Positions 49,364 to 58,583 of a stretch of DNA of 64,000 nucleotides are shown in pieces. Positions within the stretch are counted from its first letter, which is position 1; each line of letters opens with the position of its first letter. This DNA comes from Chloroflexota bacterium (GTDB lineage: Bacteria > Chloroflexota > Dormibacteria > Dormibacterales > Dormibacteraceae): the NCBI GenBank assembly GCA_005881825.1, contig VBEO01000075.1:1-64000 (forward strand), read 5' to 3'. The translations under genes were made by a program, and so were the position numbers. Below the pieces are notes generated by a model. The model was given only the letters and a program-made list of their open reading frames with translations. It was not told where the DNA came from and did not search any database.

Positions 49364-50284
49364 TCACTCAGTGTGCCCCTTGAGCCAGGCGATGTAGTCG
49401 GCGACCCCCGCGTCGAGGTCGTATCCCGGCTTGTAATCGGCGTCGCGCTGAGCGCGCGAGATGTCCATCCAGCCTGCGGCCGGCGGATCCTCTGCATGGA
49501 GCTCGAAATGAGCCTCGGGCGCCGCCCGCGCCACCGCCGCGACCAGCTCTTGGGTGGTAGCGGCGCGCCCCGAGCCCAGGTTGTAGATCGGGTAGTGCAG
49601 CCGCGTCGCGGCGTGCAGCCGCTGGATGCCGGCCGCCGCGTCCTTGACGTAGCAGAGGTCGGCGGCCGGGCGCACGTCGCGCAGGTCCGGCTGCCGGCCG
49701 GCCACGGCCGCGTGGCAGAGCCGGCTGGGCAGGTTGGCCATGCTGTGGTAGAGCGGGCCGTAGATTCCGGCCAGCCGGATCACGCGCACGTCCAGGCCGG
49801 TGTGGGAGCCATAGTCCAGGGCCAGCGCCTCGACCGCCTTCTTGATGGCCCCGACCTGATTACTGGAGGCCTCGGGTAGCGGCTGCTCCTCGCGCCAGGG
49901 TCCGGGACCGGCGCCGGCGTACACCGCGATCGAGCTGGCGACGGTGACCCTCTCCAGGCCCTGCTGGCGCGCCGCTTCCAGGACGTTGATCAGGCCGGTG
50001 AGAGCGGCGGTGTAGGCCGCCGCGGGCGGCGTGTCCAGGGGCGGGCCGGCCAGGTGCAAGAGGCTGCGGACCCCGTACCGGCGCACCACCTCCAGCAGCG
50101 CCCAGCCATCCGCCAGGTCGACCTGCTCGACCGCCAGGTGGTCGCCGCCAAGCTCCGCGGCCAGGATGTCGGGCGCCCGCCAGGTCCGATATCGGGTCAG
50201 CAGGACACGGCTGCCAGCGTCCAGGAAGCAGCGGGCGGCGTGCAGGCCGACGAAGCCCATCCCGCCGGTGATCAGGACCGCCAA
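49364..50284 (-). CDS. NAD-dependent epimerase/dehydratase-like protein lacking the catalytic Tyr
   Basis: 306 residues of the extended SDR family with LITGGMGFVGLHAARCFLDAG (NAD binding), LLHLAGPPLDTPPA and VTVASSIAVYAG. The usual YxxxK is replaced by VGAIK in SSNQVGAIKKAVEAL, so Tyr is missing while Lys remains. GIYGPLYHSMANLPSRL follows as in a known subgroup. Probable TTG start 50284. It may be a redox or isomerising enzyme for pathway intermediates, or only a binding protein; activity is unclear. Confidence 0.84.
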   Translation of the reverse strand: MAVLITGGMGFVGLHAARCFLDAGSRVLLTRYRTWRAPDILAAELGGDHLAVEQVDLADGWALLEVVRRYGVRSLLHLAGPPLDTPPAAAYTAALTGLINVLEAARQQGLERVTVASSIAVYAGAGPGPWREEQPLPEASSNQVGAIKKAVEALALDYGSHTGLDVRVIRLAGIYGPLYHSMANLPSRLCHAAVAGRQPDLRDVRPAADLCYVKDAAAGIQRLHAATRLHYPIYNLGSGRAATTQELVAAVARAAPEAHFELHAEDPPAAGWMDISRAQRDADYKPGYDLDAGVADYIAWLKGHTE

Positions 50285-50293
50285 TGATGCTGT

Positions 50294-50926
50294 CTAGCCG
50301 CGGCTCTGGAGCTGGAAGTAGCGGTGCCGCTGGCGGGCGTCGGCCAGCCGCTCCCCCTTCTCGATCTCCTCGCGGATGCGGGTCTCCATCTCCGCGATCT
50401 CGGCGGCCAGCGCCAGCACCTCCTCCTCGCGGCTGCGAGGGATGACCACCAGCCCGTCGGCGTCGCCGACCAGGAGATCGCCCGGCTCCACGCGCACCTC
50501 GCCCAGCGAGACCGGCACCTGCAGGCCGTCGAACTGCACCCGCCCGCGGCCGGTGCGCATGTAGACGCCGCGGCTGAAGATCGGGTAGCCAAGCTCCAGG
50601 CTCCGCTCGGAATCGCGGCACACGCCGTGGATGACGGTGCCGCCCAGCCGCCGGCGGTGGGCCGCGATCGTGAGCAGGTCGCCCCATACGGTGCCATCCA
50701 GGCGGCCGGCGTTGTCGAGCACCACGACCTCGCCGGCCGGCACGTCGTCGATGTAGTCGCCGACCGAGGCGCCGCTCACCGCGGTGGGCGCCGTGCGGAC
50801 CGTGAAAGCGCGCCCGGCGACCCGAAAGCTGCGGTCCAGCGGCCGGATGCCCAGGACCTGCCCGGCGATGCCGAGCCGGTCCAGGGCGTCGCTCAGAGTG
50901 GTGGTCGGCTGTGCAGCCTCATTCAT
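50294..50926 (-). CDS. RraA-family protein (second copy)
   Basis: 210 residues. VVLDNAGRLDGTVWGDLLTIAA and GTVIHGVCRDSERSLEL are the RraA metal and substrate positions, and VRVEPGDLLVGDADGLVVIP is the typical closing strand. RraA proteins are aldolases or, as in E. coli RraA, RNase E regulators; the catabolic setting favours the former. ATG at 50926 overlaps the stop of the second livK by ATGA, tying it to that transporter operon. Confidence 0.85.
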   Translation of the reverse strand: MNEAAQPTTTLSDALDRLGIAGQVLGIRPLDRSFRVAGRAFTVRTAPTAVSGASVGDYIDDVPAGEVVVLDNAGRLDGTVWGDLLTIAAHRRRLGGTVIHGVCRDSERSLELGYPIFSRGVYMRTGRGRVQFDGLQVPVSLGEVRVEPGDLLVGDADGLVVIPRSREEEVLALAAEIAEMETRIREEIEKGERLADARQRHRYFQLQSRG

Positions 50927-52188
50927 TTGACCTGGCAGTTGCCGATGGGGGGCATCTTGTCGGCCGTGATCGTGGAGATGACCTGCTCCTGCTGGCCGTT
51001 GATCTTGACGATGTAGATGCTCTGCACGGCCTGGTGGTCGCTGGCATTCATCACGATGTCGCCTGCCGGCGCGTCGGGGCCCTGTTTCATCTTCAGGGTG
51101 GAGAGCGACTTGATCAGGGCCTGGGTGTTGGCCTTGCCCGTGAAGTTGGACGCGATCATGGCCTCCTTCAAGGCCATGATCCCGGTGAAGGCCTGGTAGC
51201 CGAGCTGGCCGGGAACCGCCTTGTCGGCGCCCCCCAGCGTCGTCACGATGTTGGCGGGCTCGCTCGCCAGCTGCTTGCGGAAGGCGGCGTGGTAGGCGAT
51301 GTCGGCCTTGTTGTCGGACGGCGAGTCGGAGAGCTCGGGCAGGTAGCCCACGGCGCCTGTCAGCGAGTCCGGGTAGACGCCCGCGAAGCGGTCCTTGCCC
51401 AGGAACATGACGACCGGCAGCTTGCCGCTGATCCCGAACTGCGAGATCACCTGCGACGAGCGGACCAGGTCGGCCGAGACCTCGCTGTTGATCAACCCGC
51501 TGATGGAGCCATCGGTGGCGATCTTGCTGATGTAGGGGGTCATGTTGGACTCGGGGTAGGGGATGGGGATGGTCTGGTTCGACACCAGGTCACCGCCCGC
51601 CGCCTGTAGCCCGACCTTGAACGCCGCCAGGTTCGACTGCCCAAGCGCGTAGTCCGGATAGATGATCCCCCAGTGCTTGCCGTAGGTGTTGACCATGTAG
51701 GTCGCCAGCGGGATGGTGGTCTGGCGGCCGGTGGCATTGAATCGGAAGCTGTAGCTGTTGCACTGCATGCTGGTGAACGCCTCGGCGGCGCAGCCGGTCG
51801 AGGACAGGTAGACGACCTGGAGCCGCGGCACCAGGTTCTCCACGCCCAGGCACTCGCTGCTCAGCACGCCGCCCATCAGCACGTCCACGTTCTGCTGCTG
51901 GACCAGGCTCTGGGCCTGGCTGACGGCCTGGTCGGGGGCGGCCTGAGGGTCCGCGTAGACCACCTTGAGCGGGTGGCCGTGGACGCCGCCGGCGGCGTTG
52001 ACCTGCGCCACCGCGAGGTCGGTGTTGACCTGCATCTCGGCGCCCTCGACGGCGGTGCTGGCCGCGTGGTCGTCGAGCACCCCGATCGTGATGGGCGACC
52101 CGTTGGCCTGGGTGGGACCGGCCGGGGTGCTGCCGCCGCACGCGGCTACCAGCAGACCCGCCACGGCCGCGATCACAGTGGGCTTCAT
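50923..52188 (-). CDS. livK: Second Liv-type substrate-binding lipoprotein
   Basis: 421 residues. A lipoprotein signal (VIAAVAGLLVAACGG) is followed by a LivK-type fold: ITIGVLDDHAAS, LAVAQVNAAGGVHGHPLKVV and YPDYALGQSNLAAFKVG. It probably binds an aromatic or small organic ligand. ATG 52188. It is the last transporter gene of a minus-strand set, downstream of livM/livH/livF/livG, and overlaps RraA-2. Confidence 0.88.
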   Translation of the reverse strand: MKPTVIAAVAGLLVAACGGSTPAGPTQANGSPITIGVLDDHAASTAVEGAEMQVNTDLAVAQVNAAGGVHGHPLKVVYADPQAAPDQAVSQAQSLVQQQNVDVLMGGVLSSECLGVENLVPRLQVVYLSSTGCAAEAFTSMQCNSYSFRFNATGRQTTIPLATYMVNTYGKHWGIIYPDYALGQSNLAAFKVGLQAAGGDLVSNQTIPIPYPESNMTPYISKIATDGSISGLINSEVSADLVRSSQVISQFGISGKLPVVMFLGKDRFAGVYPDSLTGAVGYLPELSDSPSDNKADIAYHAAFRKQLASEPANIVTTLGGADKAVPGQLGYQAFTGIMALKEAMIASNFTGKANTQALIKSLSTLKMKQGPDAPAGDIVMNASDHQAVQSIYIVKINGQQEQVISTITADKMPPIGNCQVK

Positions 52189-52192
52189 GCGT

Positions 52193-53233
52193 CTACCTCC
52201 CAAGTTCCAGATTCTGGACGCCTTCGGTCTCTTCCACGGTCTTCAGGGTCGCACCCGTCTCCGGCACCTCCACCATCTCCTCCAGATGGCGCGCCCGGCG
52301 CAGGTGCAGCAGCTGCCGCAGGCGTCCGGTGACGCCGTCCGGCAGCAGGTAGACGACCAGCAGCAGGGCGATCCCGATATAGATCTGCGACTGGGTCGTC
52401 TGCTGGCCGGCCTCCTCGGCCAGGAAGCGCAGGCCGGCGGTCCCCAGCAGCGGCCCCAGCACGTAGTCCACCCCGCCCACCAGCGAGTAGAGCACCGCGT
52501 TCAGCGAGTTGGCCAGCCCCAGCAGGTCGGGGAAGACGAACGCGTGGGCCAGCGCGTAGAGCCACCCGCCGCTGGCCGCGATCAGCCCGGAGAAGAGCGT
52601 CACCCAGACCCGATAGGCGTGGACCGAATAGCCCATCGCCGCGGCGCGCACCGGGTTGCGTCCGATCGCGATGGTGGCGCGCCCGACCCGGGCCGAGAGC
52701 AGGTACCAAGAGAGGCCACACCAGAAGACGGTGACGATGCAGAGAAGCCAATAGAAGCCGCTGCCCTGCAGCGGGTCAAGTCCGAACGAGACCTGCACCG
52801 GGCCCTCCACCCCCAGGCCGTTCTCGCCGCCGGTCACGGTGACCGCGAGCAGCGGCAGGGTGAAGAAGGCCGAGGTGGTCAGCAGCGTCAGCAGCAGGTA
52901 CTCGAGGCCGGTGGCCACCACCGCGTAGATCGCGAACAGGCCAGAGACCAGCACCCCGCTGGCCAGGGCCGCCAGCATCAGCTCGAACGGGTTGAGGACG
53001 CCGCGGTGGGAGAGCATGGCGACCACGTAGGCGGCGACCCCGAAGGTGGCGCCCACGCCGATGTTCAGCAGCCGGGCCTGGCCCGCGATCAGCCCCACGG
53101 CGAGGGCGGGCAGCCCGAAGACCAGGTAGTCGGCGAGCCGCTGCGGCAGGTACTGGCCGTAAACCGGCGGCACGACCAGGAGCGCCAGCACGAGCACCAC
53201 CACCACGGCCGCCAGCGACCGAGCTCGGGTCAC
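52193..53233 (-). CDS. livM: Second Liv-type permease (LivM-like)
   Basis: 346 residues with a GLPALAVGLIAGQARLLNIGVGATFGVAAYV start and the later GGWLYALAHAFVFPDLLGL and SLVGGVDYVLGP segments, typical of LivM. GTG 53233 overlaps the livH stop by 4 bases. The C-terminus extends with a long hydrophilic tail (EEMVEVPETG...) not usual for LivM; it may interact with regulators. Confidence 0.87.
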   Translation of the reverse strand: MTRARSLAAVVVVLVLALLVVPPVYGQYLPQRLADYLVFGLPALAVGLIAGQARLLNIGVGATFGVAAYVVAMLSHRGVLNPFELMLAALASGVLVSGLFAIYAVVATGLEYLLLTLLTTSAFFTLPLLAVTVTGGENGLGVEGPVQVSFGLDPLQGSGFYWLLCIVTVFWCGLSWYLLSARVGRATIAIGRNPVRAAAMGYSVHAYRVWVTLFSGLIAASGGWLYALAHAFVFPDLLGLANSLNAVLYSLVGGVDYVLGPLLGTAGLRFLAEEAGQQTTQSQIYIGIALLLVVYLLPDGVTGRLRQLLHLRRARHLEEMVEVPETGATLKTVEETEGVQNLELGR

Positions 53234-54090
53234 AGTCTCACCGTCACCGGCCGCAGCCGGGCCCGGCCGATCACCAGCAGGATGACCAGCGCGAAGACGG
53301 CCACCTGGACCCCGGCGCCGGGGATGAAGATCGAGCCCAGCGACTCGGCCACGCCCAGGCCGAGCGCGATCAGCGCGGCGCCCCGGAAATTGCCCAGCCC
53401 GCCCGCGATCACCACGATGAAGGCGTTGAGCGTGATGTCCAGCCCCACGGTCGGGTAGACGCCGGTCAGCGGCACCAGCAGCGAGCCGGCGACGGCGGCC
53501 AGGGCGGCGCTGACCACGAAGGCGACGGCATATATGCGGGGCACGGGCAGGCCGAGGGCGCTGGCCATCCGCTGGTTCTGCGCCACCGCCCGCAGCCAGA
53601 TCCCGTAGCGCATGTACTTCAGGAACAGGAAGCCGCCCGCCAGCACCAGGGCGGCTGCCAGCACCACGAAGAGGTCGTAGGCGGGGTACTGGGTGCCGCC
53701 GACGGCGATCCGCATCCCGATCGGCGCCGCCACCGGCTTGGCGTCGGCGCCGACCAGGCCGGCCGCCAGCTGCTCGACGATCAGGCTGAAGCCGATGGTG
53801 GCCAGCAGGACCAGTGCTTGCGGGCGGTCGCGGAGCGGCCAGAGCGCCCCCATCAGGGCCAGACCGCCGACCAGCCCGACCACCACCACCGCGATCACCA
53901 GCGCCAGCCAGAAGCTGATGCCCTGGCGGACGCTCAGCCACAGGATGTAGGCGCCGATCATGAAAAAGTCGCCCTGCGCGAAGTTGAGAATGCCGAGCAC
54001 GCCGAACAGCAGCGCCAGCCCGGCGGCCACCAGCGCGATCGAGGCCCCGACCACCAGCCCGTTGAGGCAGGCCACGATGACGTGCTCCAT
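53230..54090 (-). CDS. livH: Second Liv-type permease (LivH-like)
   Basis: 286 residues with nine membrane segments and NGLVVGASIALVAAGLALLFGVLGILNFAQGDF near the N-terminus and ALAAVAGSLLVP in the loop, as in LivH. Its ATG at 54090 overlaps the natural TGA of the broken livF; a GTG three bases upstream is an alternative. It ends overlapping livM by 4 bases. Confidence 0.9.
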   Translation of the reverse strand: MEHVIVACLNGLVVGASIALVAAGLALLFGVLGILNFAQGDFFMIGAYILWLSVRQGISFWLALVIAVVVVGLVGGLALMGALWPLRDRPQALVLLATIGFSLIVEQLAAGLVGADAKPVAAPIGMRIAVGGTQYPAYDLFVVLAAALVLAGGFLFLKYMRYGIWLRAVAQNQRMASALGLPVPRIYAVAFVVSAALAAVAGSLLVPLTGVYPTVGLDITLNAFIVVIAGGLGNFRGAALIALGLGVAESLGSIFIPGAGVQVAVFALVILLVIGRARLRPVTVRL

Positions 54091-54694
54091 CACCTCTCGC
54101 CGCCCGTCAGGTAGGCGCCCACCAGCCGGTCCGCGGTCGGGAACTCGTCCAGGCCGTAGGCGCCGTGTGCAGCGCCTGTGCCACCACGTCGACGTTCCTC
54201 GGCATCAGGCCCTCGCTTGGCTCGTCGACCAATATCAGGCGCGGCTTGAGCGCCAGGCCGCGGGCCAGCGTGAGCGCCTTCTGCTCGCCGCCCGAGAGCG
54301 TTCCCGCGAACTGCCGGCGGCGAGCCTCCAGCATCGGGAACAGCGCGTAGGCCGCGTCCAGGCAGGCCTGCTGGTCGCCGTTGCGGTGGACCATGGCCGC
54401 GGCCCGGATGTTCTCCTCGACCGTCATGTCGGCGAAGACGGCCTCGGCGTCGGGCACGAAGCCGAGTCCCAGCCGGGCCCTGCGGTGGGCCGGGCCGCGC
54501 AGCTCGCGGCCGGCGAAGGCGATGCGGCCGGCCGTCCGCGGGCCCATGCCCATGATCGCCTTCAGGGTGGTGGTCTTGCCCACGCCGTTGTGACCGACCA
54601 GGCCCACGCCCTCCCCTGCCTCCACCCGCAGCGAGACGCCCTGCACGACGTGGCTGCGGCCGTAGAAGGCGTGGAGGTCCTCGATCTCAAGCAA
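54090..54694 (-). pseudogene. livF: Second LivF-like ABC ATPase, internal deletion and frameshift
   Basis: The first frame has GLVGHNGVGKTTTLKAIMG, TLSGGEQKALTLARGL and LILVDEPSEGLMPRNVDVVAQAL. It then turns into a short unrelated tail with a stop at 54107. The normal LivF ending (AYGLDEFPTADRLVGAYLTG, then TGA at 54090-54092) is found in another frame. About 50 residues between VAQAL and AYGLDEF, which should carry the switch His and the VLLVEQ strand, are missing. The remaining chain could not cycle normally. Either deletion or a mis-assembly explains it. Confidence 0.8.
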
Positions 54695-55448
54695 CCGCCG
54701 CCGCTCCTCTCAGGAAGACCTCCTTGACGGTCGGGTCTTCGAAAACCTGGTCGGGAGATCCCTCGGCGATCTTGCGGCCCAGGTTGAAGGCGGTGACCCG
54801 GGTCGCCACCCGGCGCACGAACTCCACGTCGTGCTCGGCCATCACGATCGTCGAGCGTCCGGCCACGCGTTGGAGCAGGCCGCCCAGCGACTGGCGCTCG
54901 TGCTCGGTGAGGCCCGACGTGGGCTCGTCCAGGAGCAGGATGCGCGGACCGCGGCCGAGCGCCATCGCCACCTCCAGCTGCTTCTGCTGGCCGTGGCCCA
55001 GCTCGTCGGCCGGGACCTCGGCCCGGCTGCCCAGCCCCACCAGGTCCAGCAGCTCGCGCGCTCGCTGGGCGTCCTCACCGCGGGGCCGCGCCCGCAGCAT
55101 GCCCAGCATGCCGTGGCGTGCCTCGACCGCCAGCACCACGTTCTCCAGGCAGCTGAAGCCCGCGATCACCGAGGTCAGCTGGAAGGAGCGGCCGATGCCG
55201 ATGCGGGCCCGGCGGTGGGGGGTCGTGCGGCCCAGCGGCCGGCCCAGGAACTCGATCTCGCCCGCCGTCTGCAGGATCTGCCCCCCGAGCACGTTCAGGA
55301 ACGTGCTCTTGCCGGCGCCGTTGGGACCGACCAGCGCGTGCAGCTCTCCCTCCCGGACCTCGAAGTCGACAGCGGCCACGGCCAGGAAGCGGCCGAACGC
55401 CACCGTGATGCCGCGCGCGGTGAGCAGGACCGGGCCGGGTTCCGTCAC
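54687..55448 (-). CDS. livG: Second Liv-type ABC ATPase (LivG-like)
   Basis: 253 residues with ALVGPNGAGKSTFLNVLGGQ, GIGRSFQLTSVIAGFSCLENV, ADELGHGQQKQLEVAMAL (signature variant) and ILLLDEPTSGLTEHE. GTG at 55448 overlaps the MetE-like stop by 4 bases; its end overlaps livF by 8 bases. Complete and apparently intact. It links the MetE-like gene to the transporter operon. Confidence 0.9.
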   Translation of the reverse strand: MTEPGPVLLTARGITVAFGRFLAVAAVDFEVREGELHALVGPNGAGKSTFLNVLGGQILQTAGEIEFLGRPLGRTTPHRRARIGIGRSFQLTSVIAGFSCLENVVLAVEARHGMLGMLRARPRGEDAQRARELLDLVGLGSRAEVPADELGHGQQKQLEVAMALGRGPRILLLDEPTSGLTEHERQSLGGLLQRVAGRSTIVMAEHDVEFVRRVATRVTAFNLGRKIAEGSPDQVFEDPTVKEVFLRGAAAVA

Positions 55449-56533
55449 GGCCACACGCGGCGGGCCACCTGGCCGACCAGCTCCAGTTTGGCTCGCTGCT
55501 CCTCCGGCGTGACCGGGTTCCCCACCGCAACCGAGGCGAAGCCGCACTGCGGGCTCAGCGCCAGCTCCGCCAGCGGCTTGATCCGCGCGGCTTCCTGGAT
55601 CCGCGCCTCCACCTCCGCCGCATCCTCGAGGCGGCCGGTCTTGGTGGTGAGCAGGCCGAGCACGGCGACCGTGCTTGGGCGCACATGGCGCAGCGGCTCG
55701 AAGTCGCCGGCGCGTTCGGAGTCGTACTCGAGCAGCAGCGCGTCCACGTCGAGGCCGGAGAAGAGCTGCGGCGCGATGGTCGCGTAGCCGCCCGTCGAGT
55801 GCCATTTGCCGGCGGCGTTGCCGCGGCAGACGTGGAGCGCGCGGGTGATGCCGGTAAAGCCGGCGAAGAGTGAGTTGTCGAGCGCGATGTCGAAGGCCAG
55901 CTCAGCGTCGAGGTCGTGGCCCCGCGCCTCCATCATCCGGCGATTGTCGGTGTCGCAGAGCGTGCCGTAGTTGGGCGCGTCCAGCTGCAGATAGTCGCAG
56001 CCGAGGTCGATCAGTTTCGCGACCAGCCCGCGCTGAAAATCGCGCACGTCTTCCAGAAACTCCTCGCAGGTCGCGTACGCGGCGGCCGAGTGCTCGCCGT
56101 ACCAGAAGCGGCGGTGGTAGCTGGGCGCGGGCAGCGAGAACTTGGTGCGCGCCCGAGCGTGCTCGCGCAGGAAGGTGTAGTCGCAAGTGACGTCGCGCGG
56201 CGCCGGGCGCACTCGGCGCACGACGGTCGGATAGCCGTCGGGGCCGAAGATCGCCTCGCCGGCCTCTCCCTCTTCGTCGCGCCATCTGAGCCCGGGACCG
56301 CCCGGGCGCGGCTCGAAGCCGTCCAGCGCCTCGGTGGTCACCGCCCAGCCGCGCCGCCGCAGCTCGCCGTCGGTGATCACGTCCAGCCCCGCCTCCTGCT
56401 GCAGCCGGATGGCGTCCAGCACCGCCGCGTCTTCGAGCTCCCGCAATCCGGCCTCTGCGGCGCGTCGAGCCTCCAGCAGCGCCGACGGTCGCAGCAGGCT
56501 ACCGACGGTTTCCGCGCGCGGAACGCCGCTCAC
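55445..56533 (-). CDS. MetE-like (cobalamin-independent methionine synthase family) protein
   Basis: 362 residues of the MetE C-terminal-type TIM barrel. Zinc ligand positions are visible: His and Cys in RALHVCRGN, Glu in DALLLEYDSER and Cys in LALSPQCGFAS. ETVGSLLRPSALLE and DVITDGELRR are the conserved entrance. It transfers methyl groups or uses a related thiol chemistry. The full-length copy shows what is missing from the paralogue at 58584. GTG start at 56533. It heads the minus-strand operon with the second ABC transporter. Confidence 0.88.
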   Translation of the reverse strand: MSGVPRAETVGSLLRPSALLEARRAAEAGLRELEDAAVLDAIRLQQEAGLDVITDGELRRRGWAVTTEALDGFEPRPGGPGLRWRDEEGEAGEAIFGPDGYPTVVRRVRPAPRDVTCDYTFLREHARARTKFSLPAPSYHRRFWYGEHSAAAYATCEEFLEDVRDFQRGLVAKLIDLGCDYLQLDAPNYGTLCDTDNRRMMEARGHDLDAELAFDIALDNSLFAGFTGITRALHVCRGNAAGKWHSTGGYATIAPQLFSGLDVDALLLEYDSERAGDFEPLRHVRPSTVAVLGLLTTKTGRLEDAAEVEARIQEAARIKPLAELALSPQCGFASVAVGNPVTPEEQRAKLELVGQVARRVWP

Positions 56534-56564
56534 CCTAACTTGCGATCGTAGGGCAGGATTGTGT

Positions 56565-58574
56565 TTGCCGCTGGCCAGCCCGGAGAGCGCGTTCCGCGTG
56601 ATGGCGGCCAACCTCGGCGACCGCCTGCGCCGGTTGCCCGACGGCGAGACCGGGCCGCGCTCCGACTGGATCGTCTGGCAGTACCCGGTACTCAGCTCGC
56701 GGCCCGAGTTCGAGGTGGGCCCCCCGGTGGCCGGCTTCTACCGGCCGCTGCCGCGCCTGCAGTTGCGCCCGGGCGTGGACCCGGCCGGGCTGCATTTCGG
56801 ATCCCTCGGCTACGCGGCGGCGGCGCGCGCGTCCTACAGAGAGTTCGCCGTCCTGAAGCGCGACGGGGTGGTGCCGGCGGGCTGCCGCTTCCAGGTCTGC
56901 CTGCCCACCCCGCTGGCGCCGATCAGCGCCTTCGTGGCGCTGCCCGACCAGGCCCGGGTGGAGCCTCCGTATGAGGCGCGCATGATGGCCGAGCTGGACG
57001 AGATCCTGGCCGGCATTCCGGCCGACCAGCTGGGGATCCAGTGGGACACCAACTTCGAGTTCGGCATGCTGGAGGGCGCTTTCCCGACCTGGTTCGAGGA
57101 CGTCAAAGCCGGCATCCTGGAACGGCTGCTCCGGATCAGCCGCCGGGTGCCTGCCGAGGTCGAGCTGGGCTTCCACCTGTGCTACGGCGACACCCTGCAA
57201 GGTTTCCACCGCGAGCCCCGCGACCTGGGCCGGCTGGTGGAGATCGCCAACGCGCTGTCTGCGAGCCTGGGCCGGCCGCTGAGCTGGATCCACATGCCCA
57301 TCTCGCGGGAGCGCACCGACACCAAGTTCTACGCGCCCCTCGAGCAGCTGAACCTGCGGCCGGAGACCGAGCTCTACCTGGGGCTCCTGTATCCCGAGGA
57401 CGGGCCGGACGGCGCCCGGCGCCGGGTGGCCGCCGCGCGCGAATTCCTGGGCGGCTTCGGGGTGGCTACCGAGTGCGGCTGGGGACGGCGGGCACCGGCC
57501 ATGGTGGACACGCTCGTCAACCTGCACCGGGAGCTGAGCCGTCCGGTCGCGGCGCCATCGCGAGGGCGGCGCCGGCGGCCCTTCCGCTGGCCGCCGGGCT
57601 TCGCCCGAATCCCCGACGAGGAGTGGGTGCGGCAGGACGTCGACCCCTCCGGCCGCCAGTACGACAGCGTGGACAACCACGGCTGGTATCGGAACCTCGA
57701 CCCCACCGTCGAGCAGCTGGCGGGCGCACTCGAGGAGGGCGACGTGCTGGTCGACTACTCGGGCGGCACCGGGATCCTGCTCGACCGGCTGCGGCTGCGC
57801 ATCTTCGACCGCCAGGTCGGGATGATCATCGTGGACAGCTCGCCCAAGTTCCTGCGGGTGGCGCTTGACCGCCTGCGCGATGATCCGCGGGTCGCCTACA
57901 GGTGGCTGCGATTCCTCAAAGAGGAAGGGCGCCTGCAGGCTCTGGACGAGGTGCTGGACGTGCCGCTGCGCGAGCGGCGGGTGGATGCCCTGGTGTCGAC
58001 CAACGCCATCCACCTCTACGCCGACCTGGCGCCGACGCTGCGCTCCTGGGCGCGCGTCCTGCGGCCGGGCGGCCAGGTCTTCATCAATTCCGGCAACATC
58101 CGCAACCCGCGGGCACGGCCCGGCGAGTGGATCCTGGACGAGACCGTGTACGTGGTGCACGAGGTCGCCACCGGCCTGGTGCGCACCGATCCCAAGTACG
58201 CGGCCTATCGGGAGGTGCTGGACGACCCCGAGCGCATGGGCAGGCATCTCGAGTTCCGCGACCGCGTCTTCGTGGCGCCGCGGCCCCTCGACTTCTACGT
58301 CGATGAGCTGGCGAAGGTCGGTTTCGCGGCGCCCGAGGTGACCGAGACGACCATCGTGGCCGACGTCGACGACTGGTTCGAGTTTCTGCGCGCCTACCAC
58401 GAGGCGGTGCTGGGCTGGGTCGGCGGCTCGGCCAGGGTGGAGGGGCGGGCTCCCACTGTGGAGGCCGAGGGGGACCGGCTGGCCCTGATCCGCAAGGCGA
58501 TGGACGTGATCTTCGGCGGGCGGCCGACCTTCCGCTGCTGCTGGACTTACATTCAGGCCATTCTTGAAGGCTGA
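56565..58574 (+). CDS. Fusion of a MetE-like barrel and a SAM methyltransferase
   Basis: 669 residues. Residues 1-330 resemble the MetE-like family (LPDGETGPRSDW entrance, ELGFHLCYGDT with His-x-Cys, VATECGWGRR with Cys). Residues 370-600 are a class I methyltransferase with DVLVDYSGGTGILLDRL (motif I), DALVSTNAIHLYADL (motif IV) and VLRPGGQVFINSG (motif VI). The two halves in one chain suggest a methyl relay. The upstream SAM domain and downstream barrel-type paralogues support a shared path. TTG at 56565 has AGGA six bases before it; TTG 56559 is an alternative. Confidence 0.84.
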   Translation: MPLASPESAFRVMAANLGDRLRRLPDGETGPRSDWIVWQYPVLSSRPEFEVGPPVAGFYRPLPRLQLRPGVDPAGLHFGSLGYAAAARASYREFAVLKRDGVVPAGCRFQVCLPTPLAPISAFVALPDQARVEPPYEARMMAELDEILAGIPADQLGIQWDTNFEFGMLEGAFPTWFEDVKAGILERLLRISRRVPAEVELGFHLCYGDTLQGFHREPRDLGRLVEIANALSASLGRPLSWIHMPISRERTDTKFYAPLEQLNLRPETELYLGLLYPEDGPDGARRRVAAAREFLGGFGVATECGWGRRAPAMVDTLVNLHRELSRPVAAPSRGRRRRPFRWPPGFARIPDEEWVRQDVDPSGRQYDSVDNHGWYRNLDPTVEQLAGALEEGDVLVDYSGGTGILLDRLRLRIFDRQVGMIIVDSSPKFLRVALDRLRDDPRVAYRWLRFLKEEGRLQALDEVLDVPLRERRVDALVSTNAIHLYADLAPTLRSWARVLRPGGQVFINSGNIRNPRARPGEWILDETVYVVHEVATGLVRTDPKYAAYREVLDDPERMGRHLEFRDRVFVAPRPLDFYVDELAKVGFAAPEVTETTIVADVDDWFEFLRAYHEAVLGWVGGSARVEGRAPTVEAEGDRLALIRKAMDVIFGGRPTFRCCWTYIQAILEG

Positions 58575-58583
58575 GGTGAACAG

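Noticed and set aside
56535-58400. Long minus-strand frame opposite the MetE/methyltransferase fusion
   Set aside because: Shadow frame; the plus strand has two complete recognisable domains.
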